Assembly: GCA_025966255.1 (NCBI GenBank)
Contig: JAOPVG010000261.1
Coordinates: 1-9,098, forward strand
Direction of reading: 5' to 3'
From: Jatrophihabitans sp.
GTDB taxonomy: Bacteria > Actinomycetota > Actinomycetes > Mycobacteriales > Jatrophihabitantaceae
Length of the DNA: 9,098 bases
A model generated the notes under the pieces. It had not been told where the DNA came from. It saw only the letters and a program-made list of their open reading frames with translations, and made no database searches. A program made the position numbers and the translations under genes. Positions 1 to 6,899 of the stretch are shown here, piece by piece (positions within the stretch are counted from its first letter, which is position 1; each line of letters opens with the position of its first letter).

Positions 1-364
1 CGCGCAGCCGGGCGGCGGTGCGCAACTGCTCCTCGGCGGTCAGGTACTCGATCAGGTTGTCGACGGGGTCCTGGAAGATGTAACCGATCTTGTGCCGGCG
101 CAGTTTGCGTCGGTGCCGGGCGCGCACCGTCGCCACCGACTGCCCAGCGATCTCGAGGTCGCCGGAGTCGGGTCGTTCCACGCAGGCGAGGATGCGCAGC
201 AGGGAAGACTTGCCCGATCCAGACGGCCCGGCGATCACCGTGAGGGAACTGCGCAGGAACTTCTTTCCAACATCGTCGAGGGCGAGGACAGACTTGCGAT
301 CGATCCGATATGTCCGGGTGATCCCATCGACGCTGGCGCTGATGCCTGAGTGGTCGCCCGCCAT
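1..364 (-). CDS. ABC transporter ATP-binding protein (N-terminal part, runs off left edge)
   Basis: Reading the minus strand from ATG 364 gives 121 codons of an ABC ATPase with no stop before the window edge. The Walker A motif GPSGSGKS is at residues 46-53 (Lys52, Ser53) and the Q-loop YIFQDP is at about 95-100 (Gln98). The Arg/Lys-rich stretch just before the Q-loop resembles the LolD/MacB/FtsE-like branch. The ABC signature, Walker B and H-loop lie outside the window, so substrate and partner permease cannot be seen. ATG 364 is chosen because GGTGATC, a match to the extended anti-Shine-Dalgarno, lies just upstream at the right register. An in-frame GTG at 388 is an alternative. The frame stays open further upstream as a Pro/Gly-rich stretch with no good start signal. 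It is divergent from the amidotransferase gene. Confidence 0.88.
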   Translation of the reverse strand, partial: MAGDHSGISASVDGITRTYRIDRKSVLALDDVGKKFLRSSLTVIAGPSGSGKSSLLRILACVERPDSGDLEIAGQSVATVRARHRRKLRRHKIGYIFQDPVDNLIEYLTAEEQLRTAARLR

Positions 365-403
365 GTCGATCACCGTATCTTTCGTCACATGCTTTGGAAG
401 GTC

Positions 404-411
404 TGGTACCA
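404..411. promoter_or_regulatory. Short palindrome in the divergent ABC/amidotransferase intergenic region
   Basis: TGGTACCA is a perfect 8-bp palindrome in the roughly 100-bp region between the divergent starts at 364 (minus) and 469 (plus). A promoter for each direction must lie in this stretch, but I see no convincing -10/-35 pair for either. The palindrome could be an operator half-site or chance; its shortness makes this weak. Confidence 0.15.
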
Positions 412-454
412 AGTTGTTGCCCAGCCGCGATCCGAGCCCTCCGTACCCGCCTGG

Positions 455-460
455 GTAGGG
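455..460 (+). promoter_or_regulatory. Ribosome binding site deciding the amidotransferase start
   Basis: The purine-rich stretch GTAGGG ends 8 nt before the GTG at 469. The later in-frame ATG at 490 has only a C-rich stretch before it, so the GTG is preferred. Confidence 0.45.
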
Positions 461-468
461 TTGCTCGG

Positions 469-1329
469 GTGGGTCCCACGCCCCTGTTGATGCTCCAGCT
501 GCATCACGCCGATCCGCCCGGGCGGATCGGTGACTGGCTGCGCGACGCCGGTGTCGACATCGAACTGTGCGACCTCGGTGCCGGGGCGCAGCTGCCCCCG
601 GACCTCTCCGAATATGCCGGCCTGGTCGTCCTCGGCGGCGGCATGGGCGTGTACGACGACCAGGCGGAGCCGTTCCTGCCCGGCGTGCGCGACCTGCTCC
701 GCGCCGCGGTGCGCCACGAGGTTCCCACGCTGGGTATCTGCCTGGGCGCGCAACTGCTCGCCGTCGCCAATGGCGGGCGCGTGGCGCCGAATCCGGATGG
801 TCCCGAGATCGGAGCGCAGCTGATTGCCAAGCGCGCGGCGGCCGCGACCGATCCGCTGTTCGGGCCGCTGCCGATCACACCCGACGTCATCCAATGGCAC
901 TACGACGCGATCACGGTGCTGCCGCCTGGCGCGGTGCACCTGGCGAGTTCGCCGCTGGGCGAGAACCAGGCGTTTCGGCTGGGTCGGCTGGCGTGGGGCG
1001 TCCAGTTCCACATCGAGACCACGCCCGAGACCGTGCGCAGCTGGGCCGCGGCGGACGCGCAGCGCCTCGAGGAGTTCGACCTCGACCTGATCGTGAGCCG
1101 GGCGAGCGCCGTCCACGACGATCTCGAAGAGGTGTGGGCCCCCTTCGCGCAGGCGTTCGCTGCGGTGGTGCGCGATCCGACCGCGGTTCCGGCCGCGCGG
1201 GGCGTGCCCACGTCCACGGCTGCGCCAGTCACCGACCCGGCCGCGATCCGGGCCGCGCTCGCCGCCGAGGCCGACGCGGCCCGCACCTCGCTACCCATGC
1301 CGACAACGCGTGCGCCAAGGGATGAGTGA
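469..1329 (+). CDS. Type 1 (class I) glutamine amidotransferase-like protein
   Basis: This 286-residue protein has the class I GATase fold signature. The oxyanion strand LGGGMG is at about 55-60, the nucleophile elbow GICLGAQL at 89-96 gives Cys91, and QFHIE at 179-183 supplies the His181/Glu183 dyad. The triad is complete, so the glutaminase reaction (glutamine to glutamate plus ammonia) is plausible. No synthase domain is fused, so the ammonia acceptor or partner is unknown. It resembles stand-alone COG0518-type GMP-synthase-like amidotransferases. Residues from about 236 on form an Ala/Pro/Thr-rich tail beyond the usual domain. The start GTG 469 has an upstream purine-rich site; ATG 490 is the alternative. 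Its stop overlaps the glnE start by 8 nt (ATGAGTGA), indicating co-transcription and probable translational coupling. A role in nitrogen metabolism is inferred from that context only. Confidence 0.85.
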   Translation: MGPTPLLMLQLHHADPPGRIGDWLRDAGVDIELCDLGAGAQLPPDLSEYAGLVVLGGGMGVYDDQAEPFLPGVRDLLRAAVRHEVPTLGICLGAQLLAVANGGRVAPNPDGPEIGAQLIAKRAAAATDPLFGPLPITPDVIQWHYDAITVLPPGAVHLASSPLGENQAFRLGRLAWGVQFHIETTPETVRSWAAADAQRLEEFDLDLIVSRASAVHDDLEEVWAPFAQAFAAVVRDPTAVPAARGVPTSTAAPVTDPAAIRAALAAEADAARTSLPMPTTRAPRDE

Positions 1330-4300
1330 CCCACTCGCGGACGGGCGGATCGCGGCCCGGCTGACAAGGCTCTCGTTCAACCAGGGAGCGCGGGCCGCCC
1401 AGCTGCTCTCGGCGCCGCCGCTGTGTTGGTGGGACGCCGAGACCAACCAGCCGGCCAGCGATGCCGCGGCGGTCGTCGTCGCCGCGATGGCCCGCTGCGC
1501 CGATCCCGACGCCGCCCTCGGGGCCCTCGCCAAAATGGTCGCCGCCCGGGAAGGCCGCGGGCTGCGCGACGCTCTCGAATTGCTGCCCGAACTGCGCGCC
1601 CGGCTGCTGGGGCTGCTCGGGGTATCGGTCGAGTTGGCGACTCATCTGCGCCTGCATCCGCGTGATTGGGAGGTGCTGCTCGACGAGTTCGACCTGAGCG
1701 CGGTCGGCGATCGGGTCGCTGCGTCTGTCGGGGCCGACGTCGCCGACCCGGTGACCGGTACCGGTGGCACCCGGGCCGCGGTCACCGGCCCGGCCGCGAT
1801 CGAGGCGCTGCGGCGCGCCTATCGACGCGAGTTGGTGGCGATCGCCGGCCGCGACATCGCCGGCGATCTCGACGTCCAGGTCGTGACGGAACTGCTGGCC
1901 GACCTCGCCGGACACACCCTGCAGGCGGCGCTGGCGGTAGCCGCGGCGGGGCTCGCCGAGGACGCCGCGCCGTGTCGGCTGGCGATCATCGCGCTGGGCA
2001 AGACCGGCTCGCGGGAGCTGAACTACGTCTCCGATGTGGACGTGGTGTTCGTGGGCGAACCGGGGAGCAAGGTCGTGGGCGAACCGGCGAGCAAGGCCGC
2101 GGGCGAAGCAGGGAGCAAGGCCGTAGGCGAACCGGTCAGCCCGACCAGCGACGGGGACGGGGAGGTGGACGCGGCGCTCGTCACCGCGACCAAACTCGCC
2201 GGCGAGACGATGCGGCTGTGCCACGCCGTCGCGTGGGAGGTCGACGCGAACCTGCGCCCGGAGGGCAAGAACGGGGCACTCGTACGCACGCTGGCCAGCC
2301 ACGAGGCGTACTACAAGCGTTGGGCGAGTACCTGGGAGTTCCAGGCCCTGCTGAAGGCGCGTCCGATCGCCGGTGACCGCGACCTCGGCCGTGCCTATCG
2401 CGAGGTCATCGCTCCGCTGGTCTGGACGGCGGCCGAGCGACCCGACTTCGTCTCCGACGTGCGCGCGATGCGGCGCCGCGTCGTCGCGCACATCCCCGCC
2501 TCGCTCGCCGATCGGGACATCAAGCTCAGTCGCGGCGGACTGCGCGACGTCGAGTTCGCGGTGCAGTTGCTCCAGCTCGTCCACGGCCGTGGCGACGAGT
2601 CGCTGCGGGTGCCGGAGACGCTGCCCGCGCTCGACGCGCTGCGCAACGGCGGCTACGTCGGCCGCGACGACGCGGTGAGCCTGATCGACGCGTACCGGTT
2701 CCTGCGCACGCTCGAGCACCGCCTGCAGCTCCGCCGGCTGCGGCGCACGCACGTGCTGCCCGACGACCCCGACACGCTCGCGTGGGTGGGCCGAGCGATG
2801 GGCTACCGCCCCGACCGGCGCGGTGACGCGCGAGCGGTGTTCGAGGCCGAGTGGAGCCTGCACGCCCGCGAGGTGCGTCGGCTGCACGAGAAGCTCTTCT
2901 ACCGCCCGCTGCTCGAGGCGGTCGCCCGCGTCCCGTCCGAGGGACTGCGACTGACCACCGCCGAAGCCGGCCGCCGTCTCGCCGCGCTTGGTTTCAACGA
3001 CTCGCAAGCCGCGCTGCGCCACATCGAGTCGCTGACGGCCGGGCTCAGCCGGCGGGCCGCGCTGCAGCGCGCGCTGCTGCCCGTCCTGCTTTCTGACTTC
3101 GCCGACGCCAGCGATCCGGACGCCGGCCTGCTCGCCTACCGCAAGCTGTCCGACGAGCTCAGCTCGACACCCTGGTACCTGCGGCTGCTCCGCGACGGCG
3201 ACACCGTGGTGTCCAGGCTCGCGTACCTGCTGGGTACGAGTCGCTACGTCGCCCGCATGCTCGGCCGGGCCCCCGAGGCGTTGCAGATGCTGGGCTCGGA
3301 GGAACAGCTCCGGCCGCGGGATCCGGACGAGCTCCGGGCCGCCATGCTCGACTCCGCGGCCCGGCAGAACGAGCCGGCCGCGGCGGTCACGGCCGTACGG
3401 GCGGTGCGGCGCCAAGAGCTGCTGCGGACCGCATTCGCCGACCTGCTCGACATCTCCGACGTCAGCCAAGTGAGCCGGGCGCTGAGCGCCACCACCGAAT
3501 CGACCCTCGAGGCGACCCTGCAAGTGGCGATCCGCGACGTCGCCGCGGCCCGGCGTTTGGACGAGCTGCCGATCCGCTTCGCGATCATCGCAATGGGCCG
3601 GCTGGGCGGCGCCGAGGTCGGCTACGGCTCGGACGCCGACGTGACGTTCGTCCACGAGGACACGGGTGCGGACGAGGAGCTGGCCGGCAACGTGGCGCGT
3701 GACGTCGCCGGTAAGGTGCGCGCGCTGCTCGCAGCGCCGTCGTCCACGGACCCGCCGTTCATCGTGGACGCCGACCTGCGACCCGAGGGCCGCAACGGCG
3801 CGCTGGTGCGATCGCTGGCCTCGTACAAGGCCTACTACGCCCGCTGGTCGTCGGCGTGGGAGGCCCAGGCGCTCCTCCGGGCCAGACCGGTCGCGGGGGA
3901 CGCCGGGCTGGGCGCGCGGTTCGTGGAGATGATCGACCCGGTGCGCTACCCCGAAGGCGGCGTCGCGGCCGCGGACCTCGTCGAGATCCGCCGGCTCAAG
4001 GGACGGATCGACAGCGAGCGGCTACCCCGGGGTGCGGACCCCACGACGCACACCAAGCTCGGCCGCGGCGGGCTCGCCGACATCGAGTGGACGATCCAGC
4101 TGCTGCAACTCGATCACGGCCACGCCGTACCCGGACTGCGGACCACCCGCACCCTCGACGCGCTGGCTGCGGCTGCGGCGGCCGATCTGCTGACCGGCAA
4201 GCAGGCCGAGACGCTCGAGATCGCCTGGCGACTGGCGACCCGGGTCCGCAACGCGATCATGCTGGTGCGCGACAAGCCAGGGGATCAGCTGCCGACGCTC

Positions 4301-4435
4301 GGCGCGGAACTGGTCGCCGTCGCCCGGGTGCTCGGCTACCCGCTCGGCTCGGACCCGGGGCAGCTCGTCGACGACTACCGCCGGGCTTCGCGCCGAGCCC
4401 GCAAGGTGGTGGAGACCGTCTTCTACGGTCCGTGA
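1322..4435 (+). CDS. glnE: Bifunctional glutamine synthetase adenylyltransferase / adenylyl-removing enzyme
   Basis: GlnE is a cytoplasmic enzyme that adenylylates glutamine synthetase (lowering activity) and removes AMP by phosphorolysis. The 1,037-residue protein has both tandem nucleotidyltransferase domains. The N-terminal one has LGKTGSRELN at 225-234 with the metal-binding pair Asp238/Asp240, then VDANLRPEG at 307-315 (Asp308). The C-terminal one has GRLGGAEVGYGSDAD ending at Asp771/Asp773, then VDADLRPEG at 815-823. Helical motifs KLSRGGLRDVE and KLGRGGLADIE follow the respective domains. Length is slightly above the roughly 1,000 residues usual in actinobacteria; part of the excess is a repeated VGEPxSKx insertion at about 244-275. 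ATG 1322 is chosen for its coupling with the preceding stop; GTG 1310 is possible. The purines AAGGG abut the ATG too closely for a normal ribosome binding site, which supports reinitiation. No glnA gene is in the window. Confidence 0.97.
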   Translation: MSDPLADGRIAARLTRLSFNQGARAAQLLSAPPLCWWDAETNQPASDAAAVVVAAMARCADPDAALGALAKMVAAREGRGLRDALELLPELRARLLGLLGVSVELATHLRLHPRDWEVLLDEFDLSAVGDRVAASVGADVADPVTGTGGTRAAVTGPAAIEALRRAYRRELVAIAGRDIAGDLDVQVVTELLADLAGHTLQAALAVAAAGLAEDAAPCRLAIIALGKTGSRELNYVSDVDVVFVGEPGSKVVGEPASKAAGEAGSKAVGEPVSPTSDGDGEVDAALVTATKLAGETMRLCHAVAWEVDANLRPEGKNGALVRTLASHEAYYKRWASTWEFQALLKARPIAGDRDLGRAYREVIAPLVWTAAERPDFVSDVRAMRRRVVAHIPASLADRDIKLSRGGLRDVEFAVQLLQLVHGRGDESLRVPETLPALDALRNGGYVGRDDAVSLIDAYRFLRTLEHRLQLRRLRRTHVLPDDPDTLAWVGRAMGYRPDRRGDARAVFEAEWSLHAREVRRLHEKLFYRPLLEAVARVPSEGLRLTTAEAGRRLAALGFNDSQAALRHIESLTAGLSRRAALQRALLPVLLSDFADASDPDAGLLAYRKLSDELSSTPWYLRLLRDGDTVVSRLAYLLGTSRYVARMLGRAPEALQMLGSEEQLRPRDPDELRAAMLDSAARQNEPAAAVTAVRAVRRQELLRTAFADLLDISDVSQVSRALSATTESTLEATLQVAIRDVAAARRLDELPIRFAIIAMGRLGGAEVGYGSDADVTFVHEDTGADEELAGNVARDVAGKVRALLAAPSSTDPPFIVDADLRPEGRNGALVRSLASYKAYYARWSSAWEAQALLRARPVAGDAGLGARFVEMIDPVRYPEGGVAAADLVEIRRLKGRIDSERLPRGADPTTHTKLGRGGLADIEWTIQLLQLDHGHAVPGLRTTRTLDALAAAAAADLLTGKQAETLEIAWRLATRVRNAIMLVRDKPGDQLPTLGAELVAVARVLGYPLGSDPGQLVDDYRRASRRARKVVETVFYGP
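2051..2146 (+). repeat. 24-bp in-frame tandem repeat (minisatellite) inside glnE
   Basis: Four consecutive 24-bp units lie at 2051-2074, 2075-2098, 2099-2122 and 2123-2146. They encode VGEPGSKV, VGEPASKA, AGEAGSKA and VGEPVSPT. By my count units 1 and 2 differ at two bases, units 2 and 3 at four, and unit 4 is degenerate in its second half. The array begins immediately after the Asp238/Asp240 strand of the adenylyl-removing domain and ends before the third catalytic Asp at residue 308. The unit length is a multiple of three, so copy-number changes would keep the frame. Confidence 0.92.
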
Positions 4436-4450
4436 CCGACGGCCCCCGGG

Positions 4451-4469
4451 GCTTGCGCCTAGCGCGAGC
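4451..4469. terminator. Hairpin between the convergent glnE and AraC-type genes (possible bidirectional terminator)
   Basis: GCTTGCGC (4451-4458) pairs with GCGCGAGC (4462-4469) as an 8-bp stem. It has one U-G wobble in plus-strand RNA and a 3-nt loop. The loop is exactly the TAG stop of the minus-strand regulator gene. In minus-strand RNA the wobble becomes a C-A mismatch. There is no T tract on either side, so it is not a textbook intrinsic terminator. It is the only strong structure in the 23-bp gap between the two stop codons and its immediate flank. Confidence 0.35.
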
Positions 4470-5469
4470 TGGACTGCGGCGAGGCGGTGCGAGCCTGGAA
4501 GGCGTGGCGGTAGGCCTGCGGGGTGGTGCGGACCACCCGTCCGAAATGCTTGCGGAGGTTGCCGGCGTGGATGAACCCGCTGCGTTCGGCGACGACGTCG
4601 ACCGGTGAATCGGTCGTCTCGAGCAACCGCTGCGCGAGCTGCAGTCGCTGGCGCAGCTGCCACTGATAGGGCGTCGTGCCGGTTGCCGCGGCGAACCGGC
4701 GGGCGAACGTGCGCCGGCTCATGGCCGAGCGCGCGGCGAGATCCGCCACGGTGATGGCGTGATCGAGGTGGGCCTGCATCCACGCGATGGTGTCGGCGAA
4801 CAGGTCCGCTGCGTGGACCTCGGGCAGCGGTGTCTCGATGTACTGAGCCTGCCCGCCGTCGCGGTAGGGGGGCACGACGAGTTGGCGGGCGAGGCGGGCG
4901 GCGACGTCGGCACCGTGATCCGACCGGACCACGTGCAGGCAGAGGTCTATGCCCGCGGCGCTGCCGGCCGAGGTCAGGATGTCGCCGTCGTCCAGATAGA
5001 GAACAGAAGGGTCGACCATGATGAGTGGATAGCGCCGAGCCAGTTCGCCGCACTCGGCCCAATGCGTCGTGACCCGTCGCCCGTCGAGCAGCCCGGCCGC
5101 GGCCAGCAGGAACGCGCCGGTACACAGCGAGACCACGCGCGCGCCCCGTCGGTGGGCGCGACGCAGGGCCTGCACGACGTCGTCCGGTACCTCACGACGG
5201 GGGCCGAAGGCAGGCACGACGATCGTGTCGGCGCGGCGCAGCTGATCCAAACCATGGCTGACCTGCAGGTGCAGACCGTTCTCGGTGGTCACCGACGGCG
5301 TGGCGGCGCAGACGGTGAAGTCGTACCAGTCGACGCCCAGATCATCGACCGCCTCGGTGTAGCCGAAGACCTCGCAGGCGACGCCGAACTCGAACAGCGC
5401 GAGTCCGTCGCAGACGAGAGCGGACACCCGGTGCGGACGTCGGCTGAGGTTGGCCGTTTTGGCACTCAC
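4459..5469 (-). CDS. GlxA/FtrA-type AraC-family transcriptional regulator with DJ-1/GATase-like domain
   Basis: This DNA-binding regulator has an N-terminal DJ-1/PfpI-like domain and a C-terminal AraC/XylS domain. With the GTG 5469 start (336 residues), the sensor domain covers about 13-195 and carries the elbow motif SLCTGAF with Cys116, followed by THWAE. The double helix-turn-helix is at about 239-264 (ITVADLAARSAMSRRTFARRF) and 289-321 (VVAERSGFIHAGNLRKHFG, then TPQAYR). AraC proteins of this class usually act on neighbouring genes; the ligand cannot be told from sequence. The homologous region begins around HRVSALVCDG, so GTG 5469 fits family length. An ATG at 5523 extends the frame by 18 residues and has an AGAGG site 6 nt upstream, but it would overlap the divergent gene's start and put the candidate operator inside coding sequence. 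Confidence 0.93.
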   Translation of the reverse strand: MSAKTANLSRRPHRVSALVCDGLALFEFGVACEVFGYTEAVDDLGVDWYDFTVCAATPSVTTENGLHLQVSHGLDQLRRADTIVVPAFGPRREVPDDVVQALRRAHRRGARVVSLCTGAFLLAAAGLLDGRRVTTHWAECGELARRYPLIMVDPSVLYLDDGDILTSAGSAAGIDLCLHVVRSDHGADVAARLARQLVVPPYRDGGQAQYIETPLPEVHAADLFADTIAWMQAHLDHAITVADLAARSAMSRRTFARRFAAATGTTPYQWQLRQRLQLAQRLLETTDSPVDVVAERSGFIHAGNLRKHFGRVVRTTPQAYRHAFQARTASPQSSSR

Positions 5470-5479
5470 CCGGACAATA
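5450..5479 (+). promoter_or_regulatory. Candidate promoter for the small plus-strand gene
   Basis: TTGGCC (5450-5455) and ACAATA (5474-5479) are separated by 18 bp and could serve as -35 and -10 elements. Transcription would then start around 5486 with a short leader before ATG 5522. The AT-rich patch ACAATAAT stands out from its very GC-rich surroundings and could equally provide a -10 for the opposite strand. This is by eye only. Confidence 0.3.
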
Positions 5480-5490
5480 ATGCCACTCAC
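5460..5490. promoter_or_regulatory. Candidate AraC-family operator: two direct 10-mers 21 bp apart
   Basis: TGGCACTCAC (5460-5469) and TGCCACTCAC (5481-5490) match at 9 of 10 positions. They are offset by exactly 21 bp, about two helical turns, the spacing expected for two AraC-type subunits on one face of DNA. They flank the AT-rich putative -10. The outer bases also form an inverted TGGCA-N16-TGCCA. The regulator gene reads leftward from this site and the unknown gene rightward, so autoregulation with control of the neighbour is the simple reading. Confidence 0.45.
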
Positions 5491-5521
5491 GATCGGACTC
5501 GGTCCGACCGACGATAAGTGC

Positions 5522-5980
5522 ATGGACGACCTCTACCGACTGCGGCACCGCCTGCTCGCTCATTGGCGCGCGTTCGCGTTGGACACCGAACTCGCCGCCG
5601 GCCGTTCGCCGGATGGGCCGCCGCTCAGGGCCGCGCGGGCCGTCATGCTGGTCGAACCGGCCCGGCGCCGGACGTTGGCCCGCGACTGGATGAACTTGCT
5701 GCGCCGCGCGAACTCACCGCGGGCCTCGGTCGAGTCACACGTACCGATTCAGCGTGAACGGGTCCTTGCGGGGGAGGACGAGATTCGTCGGCTGGTTGCG
5801 GCGCTGGGCGTCGCGCTGCCGGTGCCGGCCCGAGGAGTGGCCGTGGCGAGCCTGCTGCTGCGCGACGGCGCTGGGCCGGTGTACAACCCGCGATGTCGGG
5901 TTGATCTGGGTGCGGCGGTCCAGGCCGCGACGCGATTCCTCGATCCGTCGACCGCGCTCATGGCGCCGAGCCTGGTTTGA
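5522..5980 (+). CDS. Conserved-looking hypothetical protein, 152 aa
   Basis: I cannot assign a function. The 152-residue protein is Arg/Ala/Leu-rich, with no signal peptide, membrane segment or cysteine-based metal motif; the only Cys is near residue 124. The N-terminal half looks helical and basic, with RHRLLAHWRAFALDTELA at about 7-24 and RRRTLARDWMNLLRRA at about 51-66. It is followed by VPIQRERVLAGEDEIRRLVAALG, a proline-hinged VPARGVAVASLLLRDGAGPVYNP segment and a short helical tail. The pattern resembles a family of small actinobacterial proteins of unknown function I have a faint memory of, but I cannot name a domain. ATG 5522 is chosen because sequence to its left looks regulatory, although no clear ribosome binding site precedes it; ATG 5480 and TTG 5450 are in frame. 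It is divergent from the AraC-type regulator and ends 4 bp before the convergent PAP2 gene. Confidence 0.72.
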   Translation: MDDLYRLRHRLLAHWRAFALDTELAAGRSPDGPPLRAARAVMLVEPARRRTLARDWMNLLRRANSPRASVESHVPIQRERVLAGEDEIRRLVAALGVALPVPARGVAVASLLLRDGAGPVYNPRCRVDLGAAVQAATRFLDPSTALMAPSLV

Positions 5981-5984
5981 AGGC

Positions 5985-6839
5985 CTATGAGGTGTGGTGC
6001 AGGCTGGGCAGCGGCCGCTCGGGCAGGCCGAAGTCAGGTGCGCCCATTGGTGCGATGAAGGCGCCCCGCCCCGAGAGCAGGTACTGCACCCCGAAGCCGA
6101 GCGCGAGGATGATCGCGCCGGCTACGGCGTCGAGAATGAAGTGGTTGGCGGTGCCGACGATCACGGCGAGCGTCCAGACCGGGTAGAGCAGGCCGAGGGC
6201 GCGTACCCACCGGCGCCGGGCGCAGATGAAGATCGCGATGCCGCACCACAACGCCCACCCGATGTGCAGGCTCGGCATCGCAGCGAACTGATTGGAGTGC
6301 TGGGCGATGTTCGGGTCGGCCAGCGAGCCCCAGGTGTCGAACTTGATGACGGTGTCGATATAGCCGTACTGCGGCAGCAGGCGGGGCGGAGAGGTCGGAT
6401 ACAGGTAGAAGCCGAGCAACCCGAGCAGCGTTGTGCACACGAGCACGGTACGCGCGCCGCGATACAGGTGCGGACGCCGCGAGAACAGCCACACCATCAC
6501 AACCGGCGTCACGAAGAAGTGCAGGGTTGCGTAGTAGTAGTCCATGATCTGCGCCAGCCACTCATTCGCGGCGACGAAGTGGTTGAACGACAGCTCCCAG
6601 TTCAGGTGCAGGATGTCCTGCAGGTGCTGGATGCTGCGCCCGTGCCGGTTCGCAATCGACACCTGCTCCGGGACGGCGTTTCGGCCCAGCGTGTACAGCC
6701 AGTAGCCGAACACGATGATCGCGATTTCCTGCCACCAGATCGGCCGCCGCCAACGCAACATGCGGTGCGGGAGGATCCCGCTGAACCGCCGCCGGGTGTT
6801 TGCGGCAGGCGCGTCTTCCGACGTCTGAACCGCGGCCAT
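5985..6839 (-). CDS. PAP2-superfamily (Aur1-like) integral membrane phosphatase/phosphotransferase
   Basis: This is a 284-residue polytopic membrane protein. Hydrophobic segments lie at about 36-53, 105-120, 131-148, 191-208, 214-231 and 236-255. The acid-phosphatase core has PSLHIG at 189-194 (Ser190, His192) and NHFILD at 232-237 (His233 as nucleophile, Asp237). A conserved YPTSPPRLLP is at 147-156 in place of the classic KxxxxxxRP motif. That arrangement is typical of the PAP2_3/Aur1-like branch, whose members hydrolyse or transfer phosphate or phosphoinositol on lipid substrates; the substrate here is unknown. ATG 6839 is chosen because GGGATG lies about 8 nt upstream, and the open frame further upstream has no homologous character. 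It follows pcaG on the same strand after 197 bp, so it may have its own promoter. It converges on the small unknown gene. Confidence 0.9.
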   Translation of the reverse strand: MAAVQTSEDAPAANTRRRFSGILPHRMLRWRRPIWWQEIAIIVFGYWLYTLGRNAVPEQVSIANRHGRSIQHLQDILHLNWELSFNHFVAANEWLAQIMDYYYATLHFFVTPVVMVWLFSRRPHLYRGARTVLVCTTLLGLLGFYLYPTSPPRLLPQYGYIDTVIKFDTWGSLADPNIAQHSNQFAAMPSLHIGWALWCGIAIFICARRRWVRALGLLYPVWTLAVIVGTANHFILDAVAGAIILALGFGVQYLLSGRGAFIAPMGAPDFGLPERPLPSLHHTS

Positions 6840-6899
6840 TGCGTCATCATCCCATCCGGCGTCCAGCTTCTTGGCCGCGGCACGGTCGGCGCTCAGTAC

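Noticed and set aside
1229..3655. 808-residue open frame antisense to glnE
   Set aside because: It lies entirely opposite a confidently identified GlnE, has the Arg/Gln/His-rich composition typical of high-GC shadow frames, and shows no domain.
2280..3900. Similarity between the two halves of glnE (LRPEGKNGALVRTLAS versus LRPEGRNGALVRSLAS, and the KLxRGGLxD motifs)
   Set aside because: This is the known ancient tandem duplication of the two GlnE nucleotidyltransferase domains, not a new repeat.
4022..5125. 367-residue minus-strand frame spanning the end of glnE and the regulator
   Set aside because: It crosses two real genes in a different frame, is Arg/Pro-rich without motifs, and ignores the convergent gene boundary.
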